A DNA stretch of 64,000 nucleotides from Sitta carolinensis (lineage: Eukaryota > Chordata > Aves > Passeriformes > Sittidae), in assembly GCA_032173965.1 (NCBI GenBank), contig CM063295.1, positions 4,030,001-4,094,000 of the forward strand, given 5' to 3'. Shown here piece by piece: positions 1 through 11,445 of this stretch; the first letter of the stretch is position 1; the number at the start of each line of letters is the position of its first letter. The position numbers and the translations under genes are program-made. The notes under the pieces are model-generated. The model was not told the origin of the DNA and made no database searches. It saw only the letters and a list, made by a program, of their open reading frames with translations.

Positions 1-3000
1 ATATATCTGTGCAGAATACTTCTGTCACTGAAGTATATTGGATTGGGTTTTAAAAAATGATTGGGTATCACCAAAACAATACCAATTTATAATAAACTTT
101 TTTTTTTTATTATTTTTTTTTCTTGGGGGATTTTTTTTAAGTATTTCCTCCTACTCTCTCTTCGTAAATTATTTAATATTTGGTACCCCCTTCTGCTATA
201 ATGTGAAATAAATGGATAATCACACATTTTTAAAAATTAGTATTTTGGAATCATCTTTGTATCCTACCCTATTTTATAACTGAATCCACCATTACAGAGT
301 CATCTAGTAAGTATGTAGAGCCAAGAGAGAACTATGTTACCTTGCAAAAATGATTAATCCTATTTATTCTGTTATTTCTGTTGAAACTTCAAGAGAAAAA
401 AGAAAAATATTCTTGTGCCTAGTGTAAGAAATAGGGGCATTTCTTCCAACTTCCACTACAACAGTTTCTGTGCATATTGACTTCACTGAAAGTCTCTAAC
501 TTTATTTCTGCATTCACAAATGCCTGAAAGATGTGTGATATTTCTTTTTGTTCCTAAAGAGTGGATAGATTTAAATAGATTTAAAGCTTATTTTTGAGGA
601 CATTTGTTTTTCTGTTACTGCTGAAAGTAGAGAGCTCCAGTATTTTCAGGATATAAACCCTTCTGTAGGTTTTTCTTTCCTTCTGTAGTGTAGTATTAAC
701 CATTTCTGATTTCCAGCTTAGCAGTGCATAATAACAGATTCTTGCAGTTGCCCTAGATTATCCATGTATGTGGGAGGGATTCACGTCTGCAATTAAAATT
801 TGCATCAGATAAATATAATGTGTTTAAATCTCAGTAGTTTGCATGCCATAACTCAAATGTACGTTCTTGGTATTCTGTGTTCTGGATCTGCTCTGGGAAT
901 GGCATTTATAGATCAGCTTTAATGATCCAGTATGACTTGTGCATTTAGTGGTTACATACAGAATGTACTCCTGTGTTTTGTTCTGGACTTGTTGTTTTTG
1001 AGTTTGTCAAAGAGCAGTTTGTGTGTTAAAGACAGGGCTTTTGAAAGGAAAAACGGGAATTCGGGTGAGAGGTCAACATGGCCACACAAGGAGCTGATCA
1101 AGGATAACATAAGGATGAGGCTGGGTGCTCTCATAACCTTCCTCAGCGAGATATTGCAGTATCATTATGCAAACACATCTATAGCATGGCACTGTTATAA
1201 GGTTTAAGAAACTGTGCAACTCTAATGAATCCTTGAAAACAGGGAATTCAATTGCATCTATTCCATCTGAGAGAAAGATGAGAAGTGATTGCTAATGCAC
1301 TTTACAAAGCGCTGTATCTAGCGGATAATTTTTAACTCTTTAAGTGGATTAACTGCCACACTGAAAGTATTTTTTTTTTAAAGTGTTTGCTTTCTCGTTT
1401 CCTTAATCCTGTTGTCAGTTTACAATCATCCTGCCTGTACTAATCACAATTCTGTAATAGGTTGAAAAGTCTGCTAAATTGGTGATGAAAATTGTGGCAG
1501 GTTTAAAATTCTGTGCTTGTTGCTTCTTTTTGATTGCTGGTTGGTATTTTGGTTATTCTGAATTCTTAGAGAGTCAGATAATCATGTTCTTAATTCAGAT
1601 ATGATCTCTTGTTTTATGCATTTGGTTAAGTATTCCTGTAGAAACAATGCTACTTTATCTCAAAATTATCCAGGCAGAGAGGACTGAGTTGACATCACCT
1701 TCAAAGCCAATATATAACATGGTTCTGGTTTTAAACAAACAGTAAAGGAATAAGAAGTTGCTTGGTTTTGAAAAATATTAATCAACTTTTACTATGACAA
1801 TCTACTTTTTTTTTTTTTTTTCCTCTTTTTCCCCATCTGATAGTTTAGAGCAAACCGATGAAAATGCTTGGTTTGGATGTTTAGTGCCAATATCAGTATG
1901 TCAGTGAAACTGAATGTTTTTCTCTATCAACTTGTCCATTGATCTTAAATACAGGTAACCTAAAAGCTTTATGTGGCAACTTAATAACTAGTGAATCCCC
2001 TGTGCCTGTGCAACCTGTGACCAGCAGTAAATAGATATTATGTGAAGCTATCAACTATTTTTTTTTCTCTCAAAAAATTGCACTTGAGATATGACCTGTT
2101 CACTTGCACCAAAATTAACATGAACTCCTACATCTGTATAAAAAGGGAGCTCAGTTTTTAAACTTTGCTGCTTGTTTAGAACTTATGAAGATAATTATTC
2201 TTGGTTTTGTGTATTTACATTGGTGTTCTGTCACATGCAAGTTTTACAATTGGAGATGTGTCTTCCTTGAAAGACTGTGAAAGGTATTACATTCTTCTCA
2301 AGGTGGGCAAGCCAGTCTTTGTCACTAGATATTCATTTATCCTCATAGCCATGAGGATGCTGGTTTTCTGTGCAGCTGAATTAATAATTTGGGAAAATTT
2401 GTGTTTTGGTAGTCATTTAATATTGGCCATTATTTATTTATGCAAGTGACATCACTTGGCCAATTTATTTAGGATAAATGGATAAAACTGTTTTCTACAG
2501 TGTACTTCAGAAGTGCTCTACTACTTTTTCCAAGGTTAGAAACTTGAGTATTTGCTCTGAGATATTTCAATTTGCACATGTGTGTAATATTTTAAAAGCC
2601 AAGTGAGGAACTGAATTTTATTTTGAAACAGTTTATGCATGGAGGATGCTTTACCTAAAAATATTTACGAAATAAAGAATGGAGGCCTAGATCATGCTAT
2701 TAACTCTCAGTAAGATATCACTTGAAAAAGCCAACAGAAACTGAAGAATATTTCTGAGTTAGTTGTTTGAAATGGTCTGAAATTATGTGGACATTTTCTC
2801 AATAAGATGGTTCTACCTGTGGGATCCAGAGTGTCTTTTCAAAGAACACCCAAACCCAAGTGCCTGTGTCAGTGGCAGCAATGAGCAGAGGGGAACGTGG
2901 GGCTTTGCCTTGGAAGCTTTCACTGCATCCCTGTAGGGACAGGGTCAGCTGGGAAGGTGAGGATTTTCCTTAGTGTCAATATTTCAAGATACAGGAGAAG

Positions 3001-4550
3001 GGAAGTTGCACTTGTAGTGCACCCTATCTTTTGCTAACATTTCATGGGGTTAGAAACAGCTGCATGCATCTATTTTCTCTTCTTCTCCTTAATATGACAC
3101 ATCAATGCAAAACCCAATTTCTGACCACAAGTTTACATCAAATGCTGGCCTGAAGTAATTTTTGTAGCAAAATGCTGTCCACTGGTAAACTGGGATTTGG
3201 GGTATATTTTTATATATATATATATATATATATTATCTCTGTTAACTGACATTTTCCTGTGGACTGTTTTCCTGGTGATTCTGTTGGGGTTTTCTGAGTG
3301 AAGTGACAAAACACACTGCTGTTTTGAAACATCATGGAATATTCCATGCCATGGTGAACAATGCTGCTGTCATTATTTTAAAATTGGTTTGTTTTTTTTT
3401 TTTCTGTTTAATGATGATAGATATGCTTTGTTTTTAATAGTGAAGTGGTTTGTACAAAGGGTAATTCCTCTTAAATGGAGCAATTGCTCATAGTGGACAT
3501 GCACAGATCGAAAACAATTGAACTGAAACTTCAATATCAACCTTTTCTGTCTTTAACAAAGTAGTTCATGGTACAGCTCTCATATCAATGATGAAAAGAA
3601 TCCACCATGAAAACAAAGCAGAAACCAACAAAACCTCCATCTCTACCCCAGCTATTCCATTACTGCTTACATGGTAAATTAGTGTAATTTTATTTGGGCC
3701 TTAAGCATTATGGCTATGGAGAAAAGCTGAATTCCCTCTCAGTTACTTATGTCATGCTTCTGGATCTGATGATTTATAGGAGTCTGAAAGACTTTTTATC
3801 ACATTCTTTCTTCATGGCTTATTTCAATGTTGATTTATTTGGTAGCATTTTCAATTGATGCAGTCAATAGTGTCAATAATGGAATAAGGATTAGAACAGA
3901 TTATCTTTGTGCTAAAATTGTGTAAAGAATTGAATGGATGAACAATTCAAACAATTCCTGGACACAGTTAAACTTTTTTTTTTAATAGAGCAAAAGGACA
4001 TCAATTGCTGAAGGCCATCATTGCAGTTACAGTTCTAAGTATCTAGGTTTTGCATTTAATCTTAGGTGACTCTTCAAAGGTTCAGGTATGTCAATTGAAT
4101 TCAATACCTAATGTTTTATGGTGACATTGTTTAAACCAGTCATGAGAACACTGCCTTTCTTTCCCTAGTCCATTTATAGTACTCACTCTGTGGCTTTCCT
4201 GTAAAATCAGTTAATCTGACTTTAGTTCTTGAAAATTTTAAGTATCTGTTATCTTATAAATTGGAGTCTTTGCACGATTTTATTTCTCTCTCTGCTATTT
4301 CATGGCAATTTTCATGTGAGAACATACAACTTATGACTGCATGAGTGCAAAGAAGTTCATGGTACTAATGCTCACTCACCATCTGTTTTTCTTACAGCTT
4401 GGCCTTGAATAATTGTCCAGTAGCTGATGGACTGAGGGTAGGCAATATTTTCAGGGTTTTCTGATTCATTTAACCAGCTTTGCTGCCCCAAGAGAAGCAC
4501 AGTGCTTGTTTATTCATATGTGTAGAGTAAAAGGCTGTGCTGTGTCAGAC
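1..4550. other. AT-rich non-coding DNA
   Basis: Unique AT-rich sequence with short T runs and the (TA)n at 3211. No ORF above 91 codons and no recognised repeat or exon. Confidence 0.7.
3211..3233. repeat. (TA)n microsatellite
   Basis: About eleven uninterrupted TA dinucleotides; likely polymorphic in length. Confidence 0.95.
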
Positions 4551-4559
4551 AGATTATAG

Positions 4560-5050
4560 CACTGTTACAGCAAGGAAGGGACTGCCATGCTCCGGACCAT
4601 GTCCTGTGGATGCTTTTGTACCTAAGGGGGCACTGTGGCACTCCGAGGGAATTTGTGTCTGAAGGAAGCAGACCTCGGAAGGTGGGAGAGCAGCTGCAGC
4701 CTCCAGGAGCGCTGTTAATGCCGAGTGCGGCGATGGTGCCTGGCTCTTTGTGCTGGTCGGGGTAAATAAGATCCTTTGGTGCTCAGCGATCATCTCCAGA
4801 GCTGTGTTTGTGACTGCACCTGTGGCTGAAGCCCGATTTCCATGTTTGCCTGTCTCTGGGCTCCCGGGAGCTGCTCTGTTGTTTTCCAGAGGCTAATGAG
4901 AAGTGGCTTCGAGATCAAGTGCTGTAGCAGCTCTCATTGTATTAAGAGCTGGTTTGGGGCATTTAACTCCAGCCTTGTCAAACAAGGTCAGTCTCTTACA
5001 AAAGCGAGAGGAGGTGCTTTAGTGAAGTACTCTCCTCTTTAAATACTAGA
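4560..5050 (+). promoter_or_regulatory. Candidate promoter region with relatively high CpG and a TATA-like box
   Basis: This segment is visibly GC-richer than its surroundings and holds scattered CpGs (for example CTCCGGACC, GAGCGCTG, GAGTGCGGCGATG, GGTCGGGG, CTCCCGGG). It is not a recognisable repeat. It ends in the TATA-like TTTAAATA at 5038-5045. Position upstream of, and in the same direction as, the RBFOX exon makes an alternative promoter plausible. It is too short and too modest in CpG to be called a classic CpG island. Confidence 0.35.
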
Positions 5051-5067
5051 AGGAGGGGGGAAAAAAA

Positions 5068-5212
5068 AAACCCAACCAAAAAAAAAAAGCGAGCCAACTC
5101 CAAACACAAACCCCTCTCCACAAACCAAAAGACTCTGTTAAGAAGGTTACCTGCTGCTTTGGACTATAAGAGCAAGAGCAGTTGCAAAGGAGCTTCCGTG
5201 TGACAGGAACAG
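5068..5212 (+). other. Candidate non-coding first exon upstream of the RBFOX exon
   Basis: A TATA-like TTTAAATA at 5038-5045 is followed, after an A/C-rich stretch, by unique sequence ending in GAACAG|GTGAAT, a reasonable splice donor at 5213. The start is placed about 25 bases after the TATA-like box and is approximate. If spliced to the acceptor at 21970 it would supply the missing upstream UTR exon with an intron of about 16.8 kb. No coding potential is evident. This is inference from motif order and from the region's unusual composition; a chance TATA and donor in AT-rich DNA remains possible. Confidence 0.33.
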
Positions 5213-5388
5213 GTGAATATTTTTGGCTTAGAACCATTGTTTTTTTTTTCTAAGTGACCTCTTTGAGCGTTTTTAAATGCTTAATCTGAAAAGGGAAGCC
5301 TGGCTATTCCATTGTGAGCTACTTGTAAGTTATCTCCATTCATTATATATGTTAAATGTGTATATGGATGGATATTTTCTGGAAAAGG

Positions 5389-5405
5389 AAAAAAAAAAAA
5401 AAAAA
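5389..5405 (+). repeat. Poly(A) tract
   Basis: A run of 17 A preceded by GGAAAAGG. It does not close a recognisable retrotransposed sequence. Confidence 0.9.
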
Positions 5406-7800
5406 GTGGTGTGGTATTTTATGCCAAGGAAAGTGTTTGGTGGTTATGTAAGCAGGGTTTTTTCTCAGGGCAGCCAGCAGATATTTCAGTTTGTTTAGAC
5501 TTTTTTGACCATAAGCATTCAAAACTAGACTGACTATTTTTGGTTTTCAATGTGTGTATTTCTGAGTTATTAAATAACTGCTATGATCATGTTAATATTA
5601 GTCCTGCTAAAAATATTTCTGAAGTATTTAATAGATGGTATAAATGAAAGTGATAAAAATTGTGACACTGGAATTTATCACCTTGTTTTATAGAGTTAGA
5701 ATAATGTTGGTGGAAAGGAGAAGTCAACACCCTCTAAGAATCCTTCAAGCTTTCCTGCCTTTTAAAGGTGCATGTGCCATTGATTTATCTGTTTTAAAGT
5801 GTGATGTGTAGTGCAAGAGCTCTCCTGAGAACCTGCTGTCATTTCCTTGCTGGCATTGCTCATTTCCCTCCGAGTTGCCTAGTGCAGCACCATTGACTTC
5901 TTTTACATTTTGCTTCCCCTCCCACTCTGTCAGTGCAGCAGCCCAGTGAATTTAATTAGAGAAAATAGCATAGCTAATGCCTGTGCTCTCCTGACTAGTT
6001 GTAGTTGGGCCTTTGGTCTTTTGCACTAGAGCAGGCTCCAGCTGTGGAGAGATCTCGCAGTGTTTTGATCCTGCTCTTTCTCGTTGTGTTGAACACAGGC
6101 AGAATCAAAATGAGATACTGGAGTAAGAACTGGAGTGTTCAGTGAATTATTTTTTTGTTCACAGTAAGTCACTGATTTTTATTTTTTCCTCCAGATATGG
6201 AAAGAAATTCTGTGGTACTTCAAAATTGAAATACTTAGGATGTTCCAGTACTCTTGAATAATAAGAACGCAAGTGCTTTCATCTTAGACCATCTTTAAAT
6301 TTACCTTTTCACCCTTTACTTCAAAATGCACCAGAAATTGTTGCTCTTCCTAATTATAACATCTAGAATATGAGGTTTTTTTCTAACTGTACATTGATTT
6401 TATACTTTCATCTTATATTTATGGTTTGTGTATAGAGTTCTAATATGCCTTGCCTCAATTCCTTACTGACTTGCACTAATATTTATTATATTTATGATGT
6501 AGTTTTGAAGTTGACTTCTTTGGTTTTGTTTCTCACAGCATTTTGTTTTATAGCAATTATCTCTGTTATGGACAGTAAGTCTTGCATACATGAAATAGTT
6601 ACAGATATTAATGATGGACATGAAGCTTAATTTACAAACAAGGAAAGATAAGTTTTAAAATATAAGCTTATGATAAGCCTGTTCTTTCACGAAGTAGTAT
6701 GAAATTTAAGTATTTCTTTGAAATAAATTAAATGTTGTAAAGGGAGGCAAAAACAAGGTTAAAAGTTCTCCCTGAGAAGAGGATTTTGCCGAAACGGAGC
6801 TAGTGTGAAAATCTGAGGGTGAAAAGAACTTAGGCAGCCCATATATTCCATGAATGTCCCCTCCTTAAGCTTTTTTCCTTGTCATGTATTAGTCCTGTCT
6901 CTGGGATGTTACATGGCTGCATGGCTCAATTAATGCTCTGTGGCAGGAGGAGGAAAAAAATGTCTCTGTCTTGTCAGAAGTGAAGTTATTTACTTTCAAA
7001 AGCTGACAGAATAGCGCTGCAGGGGCTTCATTTATTTCTGTTCAGAATGTCATTATTGGGTAATGCAGAGGGACTCCTGCATGCGTTGCAGGCTTATTCT
7101 TGTAATCTCAGCTCTGCTGGATGGCTGCAGAGGTGTAAAATGGCCCACTGGAATGGTTCCCTGTTCTGGCTTCAGCTTGGTCACTTTTGCAGAGCAGCAT
7201 CCCAAGTGTCTTCAATATGAAGGGCTCAGAGGGTGTTGGCTGTGTGTGGTGGTGGTGCTGGGTGCCTCTGGAATTGGGCTCTGGCCTGGCTGGAGCACTG
7301 ATGGCACCCTCAATTCCCTCTGTAATGTGTGTCCTTTTCCCTCATGGGGAGCATATGCTTGGAGACTGCTTTTTCAGCATCCCTCTGCCTGTCCCGCTCT
7401 TTAGTTTTGAGTCCAGCCCCAAAAGGAATGTTTTAGTGCACGTGTTTCATGAAGATCACTTGCTAGTTCATCTCAAAGTTTGGGAGAACGTTCAGCTTTG
7501 CCGTTGTCGTATTGCACGTACTTCAGAGGCAGGATAAATAGATTTGCTATTCCCTATCCGAGTTCAGCTTGTCTTGTTGCAAAAATACAGGGGTGTTCAG
7601 AAACTGCAATTCCAAGGAGCTTGGTTTATTTTCTGCTTTCCCTTTGATACCATCTCTTCCAGCTTCACTTGGAATGCCAGGCTTGGCATGTGCACATGAA
7701 ATTGCCTGTTGCTCTTTGGAAAGCTTTTTGATACACCAAAAGTAAAAACACTGACACAGTGGAGTTCAGCAGTTCCTGTGCCCTTCTTTCTGCCTGCTCT

Positions 7801-7818
7801 TAAAATAAATAAATAAAT
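7801..7818 (+). repeat. (AAAT)n short microsatellite
   Basis: About four AAAT units in TAAAATAAATAAATAAAT. Confidence 0.8.
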
Positions 7819-8164
7819 GCTCCAATAGAAAATTACTTAATTTGGAGTCACATTTTTTGAGATAGTTCATTTTTTTTTTCTTCTTTTTAGAGGTAAACGT
7901 TCTTCGATTGGATTTTTTTTTCTTTTTTCCGTTTAGAGTGGTAAACTAAAAATTATTAAAATGCCAAATGAATTTGTCGGTACTGGATTTTATTTGCACA
8001 CAACCTGTCTTTAAATGAAGGGAAAAGGATTCTGCTTCTAAATGGGCTTGCTTGCTCCTTTCCTGCCTTCCTCTTCCTTTTATTTGCAGACATAAAATCC
8101 AATAAATTTCTATTGCAGTTGCTGGGCTTGGGGGAGAGAAAGGAGAGGAAAAGTACAAAGCTAT

Positions 8165-8465
8165 TGGGAAGCGTCAAACACGGCGGATGATGAAGTACAT
8201 TTCATAGCAGCCAATTCCAAGCCCCAAATCCTGTTGTGCAGGAAGGCTTCCCAGGCTGCACAGGAAATGCAGCCATTGCAGGGCAGGGTATTAATGATTT
8301 ATCCAGCCCGCACCGCTGCTTTTGTTCGCTGGCAGCGCGGGCTGTGCTAATAAAGGGAGTGCAGGCAAAGGGGGCCTGGCATGCTGAGTTGTTTTGCTCA
8401 GTGCAGTGGACGCTGCCTCATAAATCAAAGGAATTTAGTGCTTTACAACCTTTCAGAGCTGCTGA
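8165..8465. other. Unique GC-richer segment, possible conserved regulatory element
   Basis: The segment contrasts with its AT-rich flanks and contains CpGs (CACGGCGGATG, CCCGCACCGCTG, CTGGCAGCGCGGGCTG, GGACGCTG). Homeodomain-type ATTA/TAAT cores and a TCF-like ATCAAAG are interspersed. It resembles no repeat I recognise and has no convincing ORF. An enhancer or unannotated exon is possible; evidence is composition only. Confidence 0.3.
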
Positions 8466-8474
8466 GGGTGGTTG

Positions 8475-8475
8475 T

Positions 8476-8507
<32 letters not shown>

Positions 8508-8509
8508 TT
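8475..8509 (+). repeat. Poly(T) tract, 35 bases with one interruption
   Basis: T run broken by a single C at 8488. It abuts the GC-richer segment at 8165-8465 on its 3' side. Confidence 0.95.
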
Positions 8510-10805
8510 AATCTGATACACCTAGGAATATTTTCATTTCTTTTCTATAAAGAATGAATGAACTACTGGATGAGATCTATCTCGGCTGTTTTAGGGTTGA
8601 TTGGTTTGCTTCACAGTGGCATTATACTTCCATTTGTTTTCCATTTGGATTTATGCTTTATGGTGTTGTCTATGGAAGGAGACTAGCATGGTTTTATTAC
8701 CATAAAGAGATGCAGATCACATTATATTCTGTCTTGTTTCTTAGAAATAACTAAATGAAATACAAAGGCAAAATACATTTGCAGTAAGCGAAGCAGTTTT
8801 ATATTCTTTACCTAAAATAAAACCAAATAATAACACATTTAATATTATCATTTTAAGATAATTTTGTTGTTATTAGCAAAAATGAGATTCAGTGTTCCTT
8901 TACAATCCACGTGAGTGATAATTTTTGAAGTTGCTTTCTTGCCTGGAAACTTTGTTTCTTAATAGCAATGGCAGGATTAATTTTGTATTGATTTACATAA
9001 TTATATTTTCAAATAGTGCAACAATTTCAATATTATAAAAGAAAATGTGTATCTAGGTTTCATTATAGAACCAAAGATAAAGAAGGATACTTTTTTTTTT
9101 TTTTTAAATCTCTGAAATTTTGATGTGGAGCAGAGTATTGAATAATGTCATGAGATATTGTCCTAGCAGAAAACCCCTTGGTTGGATAGTTATGGAACCT
9201 AATCTTGGCTTTCCATTGCCTCTTTAAAAGCAGGCTGTGAGAGGCGTTAGCAAATAATTGCAGGGAATGCATTTTGCAATCCAAGGGAACCTGGTTTTCC
9301 ACAGGCATCTTCAGACTGTATTACACAGCAGGCACAATGTGTTTTAGCCTGTTTGGATCATCCAGAGTCATAAATTCAGGTACCTTTTTGTACAGAAAAT
9401 GCACCTGTCCTGTCCTGGCTTGGTCACAATAGACAAGGCTGTGGAAACCAACACTGTGGGGATCAGTGCTGCTGAAGTTCCAGCCCCTTAACACTGAGAG
9501 CAAATCTTTGTTTTTAGTTTTTGTGGTCTGCAGGCAAATAAATATCTTCTTCTCTGTTTTCCTCCCTGGTTTAAATATCACAGATTAATATAAGGCAGGT
9601 GCCCAGTAAATGAGGTTTATGTTTATAGAGCAGCATTGCTGTATTTGTTTGTCCTCCATTATTTTGGTGTGTGAGTGTTTCATTGTATTTAATTATGTCT
9701 GTGAGGCACAAGACAACAGTCAACATCTGCTCCATTGTTGCCGTGGTTTACAGATAGCTTTGATGGGTTATTAAACAATCTATTTTTCAAACAGCAAACA
9801 GGGAAATAAGCTGCACCCATATTATGTAATTTTGTAAAGGTACATTATGTAATTAGTCATCTAGTATGTGCACACTAATCTTTCCTTTTGGTCGAATATA
9901 TGGTATTCTGTTCTAAAAAAGTGATGATCCTTGGCAGTTTTTATTTAATGGCAAATTTCTAGTTTCTCTGTGGCTTGAGTTGATCTTCTCACTGCTAATT
10001 TCATTTGACCATACGTTTTCTATTGAAATAATGCATCTGAGTTGTGAATGCTAATACAGAAATTAGAAATGTGCATTAACTTTATTACTGAAGCAGCTAC
10101 TGACCAACTATTACTACAGAGACATCATTAGGTATGTTGAAGTGTTTCTGAGTAAAGGTTTATGCTGTTACCAAAGCATCAGTTGGGAAGGCAAGGTTCA
10201 AACTGCTTTGGCTCTCTTAGGTCTTATTCAGGGCAGAACATCCCTCAGTGCTCCCTGGGCAGGCCAAGTTGTACTGTGCAAGCAGGGAGATGTCTCTGTA
10301 GAACTTGACTTTTGTACAAATGGATTCCCTGATGGAAAAGTGCTGATGTGCTAATCTGCTTTTAATTTTGTTTTAGTTTAATGTACCTGTCAACTGCTTG
10401 AAGTTTCTTTATGTAACATTGGTATCCACAATACTGTATCTGGATGCATTAAGGCAAATCACTGAAAGGTTGCAACTACCCAGCATGTGATTTGTTTTTG
10501 CCTCAAAATAAAATGTAGAAGAAAATGTTCCAGACACAAATGATGAACAGATCCTAAAATTAGACTTTCTGTAGCCTTTATCATTGCAGAAAGTCACCTA
10601 TTAAAAATGTTTGAGAACATGAGTCTGTAATATTTTCACGGCTCCTGAACTGCTACTGCCCACAGTTCTAGAGCTGCAGCTTGCTGGGGTTGTGTCTGAC
10701 AGCAGGACTTCTGAGCCTTTGCAAGTGGTGTTAATCCCATGAGCCTGACTTAGGGAGGGCAGGTTTTCCATTGGAATAAGGTGGTTCAAAATCCTCTGAA
10801 CCTGG

Positions 10806-11445
10806 AATCTGCTCTGCTGAGACCCCACCTGGAGTTCTGCATCCAGCTTGGGACCAGATTTCCCTGAGAGGCTGTGGAGCCCCCCTCCCTGGGGAGATTC
10901 CAGAGCCCTCTGGACACACTGCTGTGCCCTGGGCAGGGTGGCCCTGCTGGAGCTGGGAGGGGGCCCCAGCTGAGCCACAGTGCTCCATTCCAGCCTGACC
11001 CAGTCTCTGACCTGTTGGAGCAAATCCAGAGGTGGCACTGAGAGGATCAGAGGGATGAAACACCTCTCCTGTGGGGAAAGGCTGAGAGAACTGGGGTTGT
11101 TCAGCCTGGAGAAAAGAAGGCTTTGGAGTGTCCTAATTGTGAACTTTCAGTGCCTGCAGGGAAGATGGACACAGAGATTTTAGGAGAGCATGGAGGAACA
11201 GCCCAAGGGGGATGATTTTAGGCTGAGGCAGAGTAGGTTTACAGGAGATTTTAGGGAGAATCTTTTTTTTCTGTGAGACACTGGCACACGCTGGCCAGAG
11301 ATACTGTGGATGCCCCATCCCTGGAAGATTTCAAGGTCAGGCTGATGGAGCTCTGGCAAACCTCTTAGAGGAACGTGTCCCTATCCAGGGCAGCATTGAA
11401 ACTGGATGATTTTTAAGGTCCCTTCCAAGCCAGATTATTCTATGA
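10806..11445 (+). mobile_element. CR1 non-LTR retrotransposon, 5'-truncated, interrupted by another CR1 fragment
   Basis: The plus strand reads as the 3' part of an avian CR1. It contains the GACCCCACCTGGAGTTCTGC block at 10821, the CTGTTGGAG block at 11012, the AACACCTCTCCTGTGGGGAAAGGCTGAGAGA block near 11060, GGTTGTTCAGCCTGGAGAA near 11096, the CACTGGCACACGCTGGCCAGAG block near 11280, ATGCCCCATCCCTGGAAG near 11310 and AAGGTCCCTTCCAAGC before the end. The order is collinear with the CR1 3' region and the 8-bp-type tail TTCTATGA closes it. Only the 3' portion remains and the coding sequence is dead. It is interrupted at 10855-11010. Confidence 0.88.
10855..11010 (+). mobile_element. Second CR1 3'-end fragment nested in the first
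   Basis: Between two blocks that are normally close together in CR1 lies a separate CR1 3' terminus. It starts at CCTGAGAGGCTGTGGAGC, runs through a CTCTGGACACACTGCTGTG block and a GGTGGCCCTGCTGGAGCTGG block, and ends at TTCCAGCCTGACCCAGTCTCTGA. The outer element then resumes with CCTGTTGGAGCAAATCC. Both are in the same orientation. A later insertion is the simplest reading; template switching during retrotransposition is an alternative. Confidence 0.7.

Larger units (their letters stand above)
5213..10805. other. Non-coding DNA, candidate first-intron start
   Basis: AT-rich unique sequence beginning at the candidate donor. It includes a GC-richer stretch near 7060-7400, the (AAAT)n at 7801, the segment at 8165-8465 and the T tract at 8475. 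No exon is supported. Confidence 0.6.

Noticed and set aside
10601..11063. 145- and 110-codon minus-strand ORFs
   Set aside because: Antisense shadow of CR1 3' sequence.
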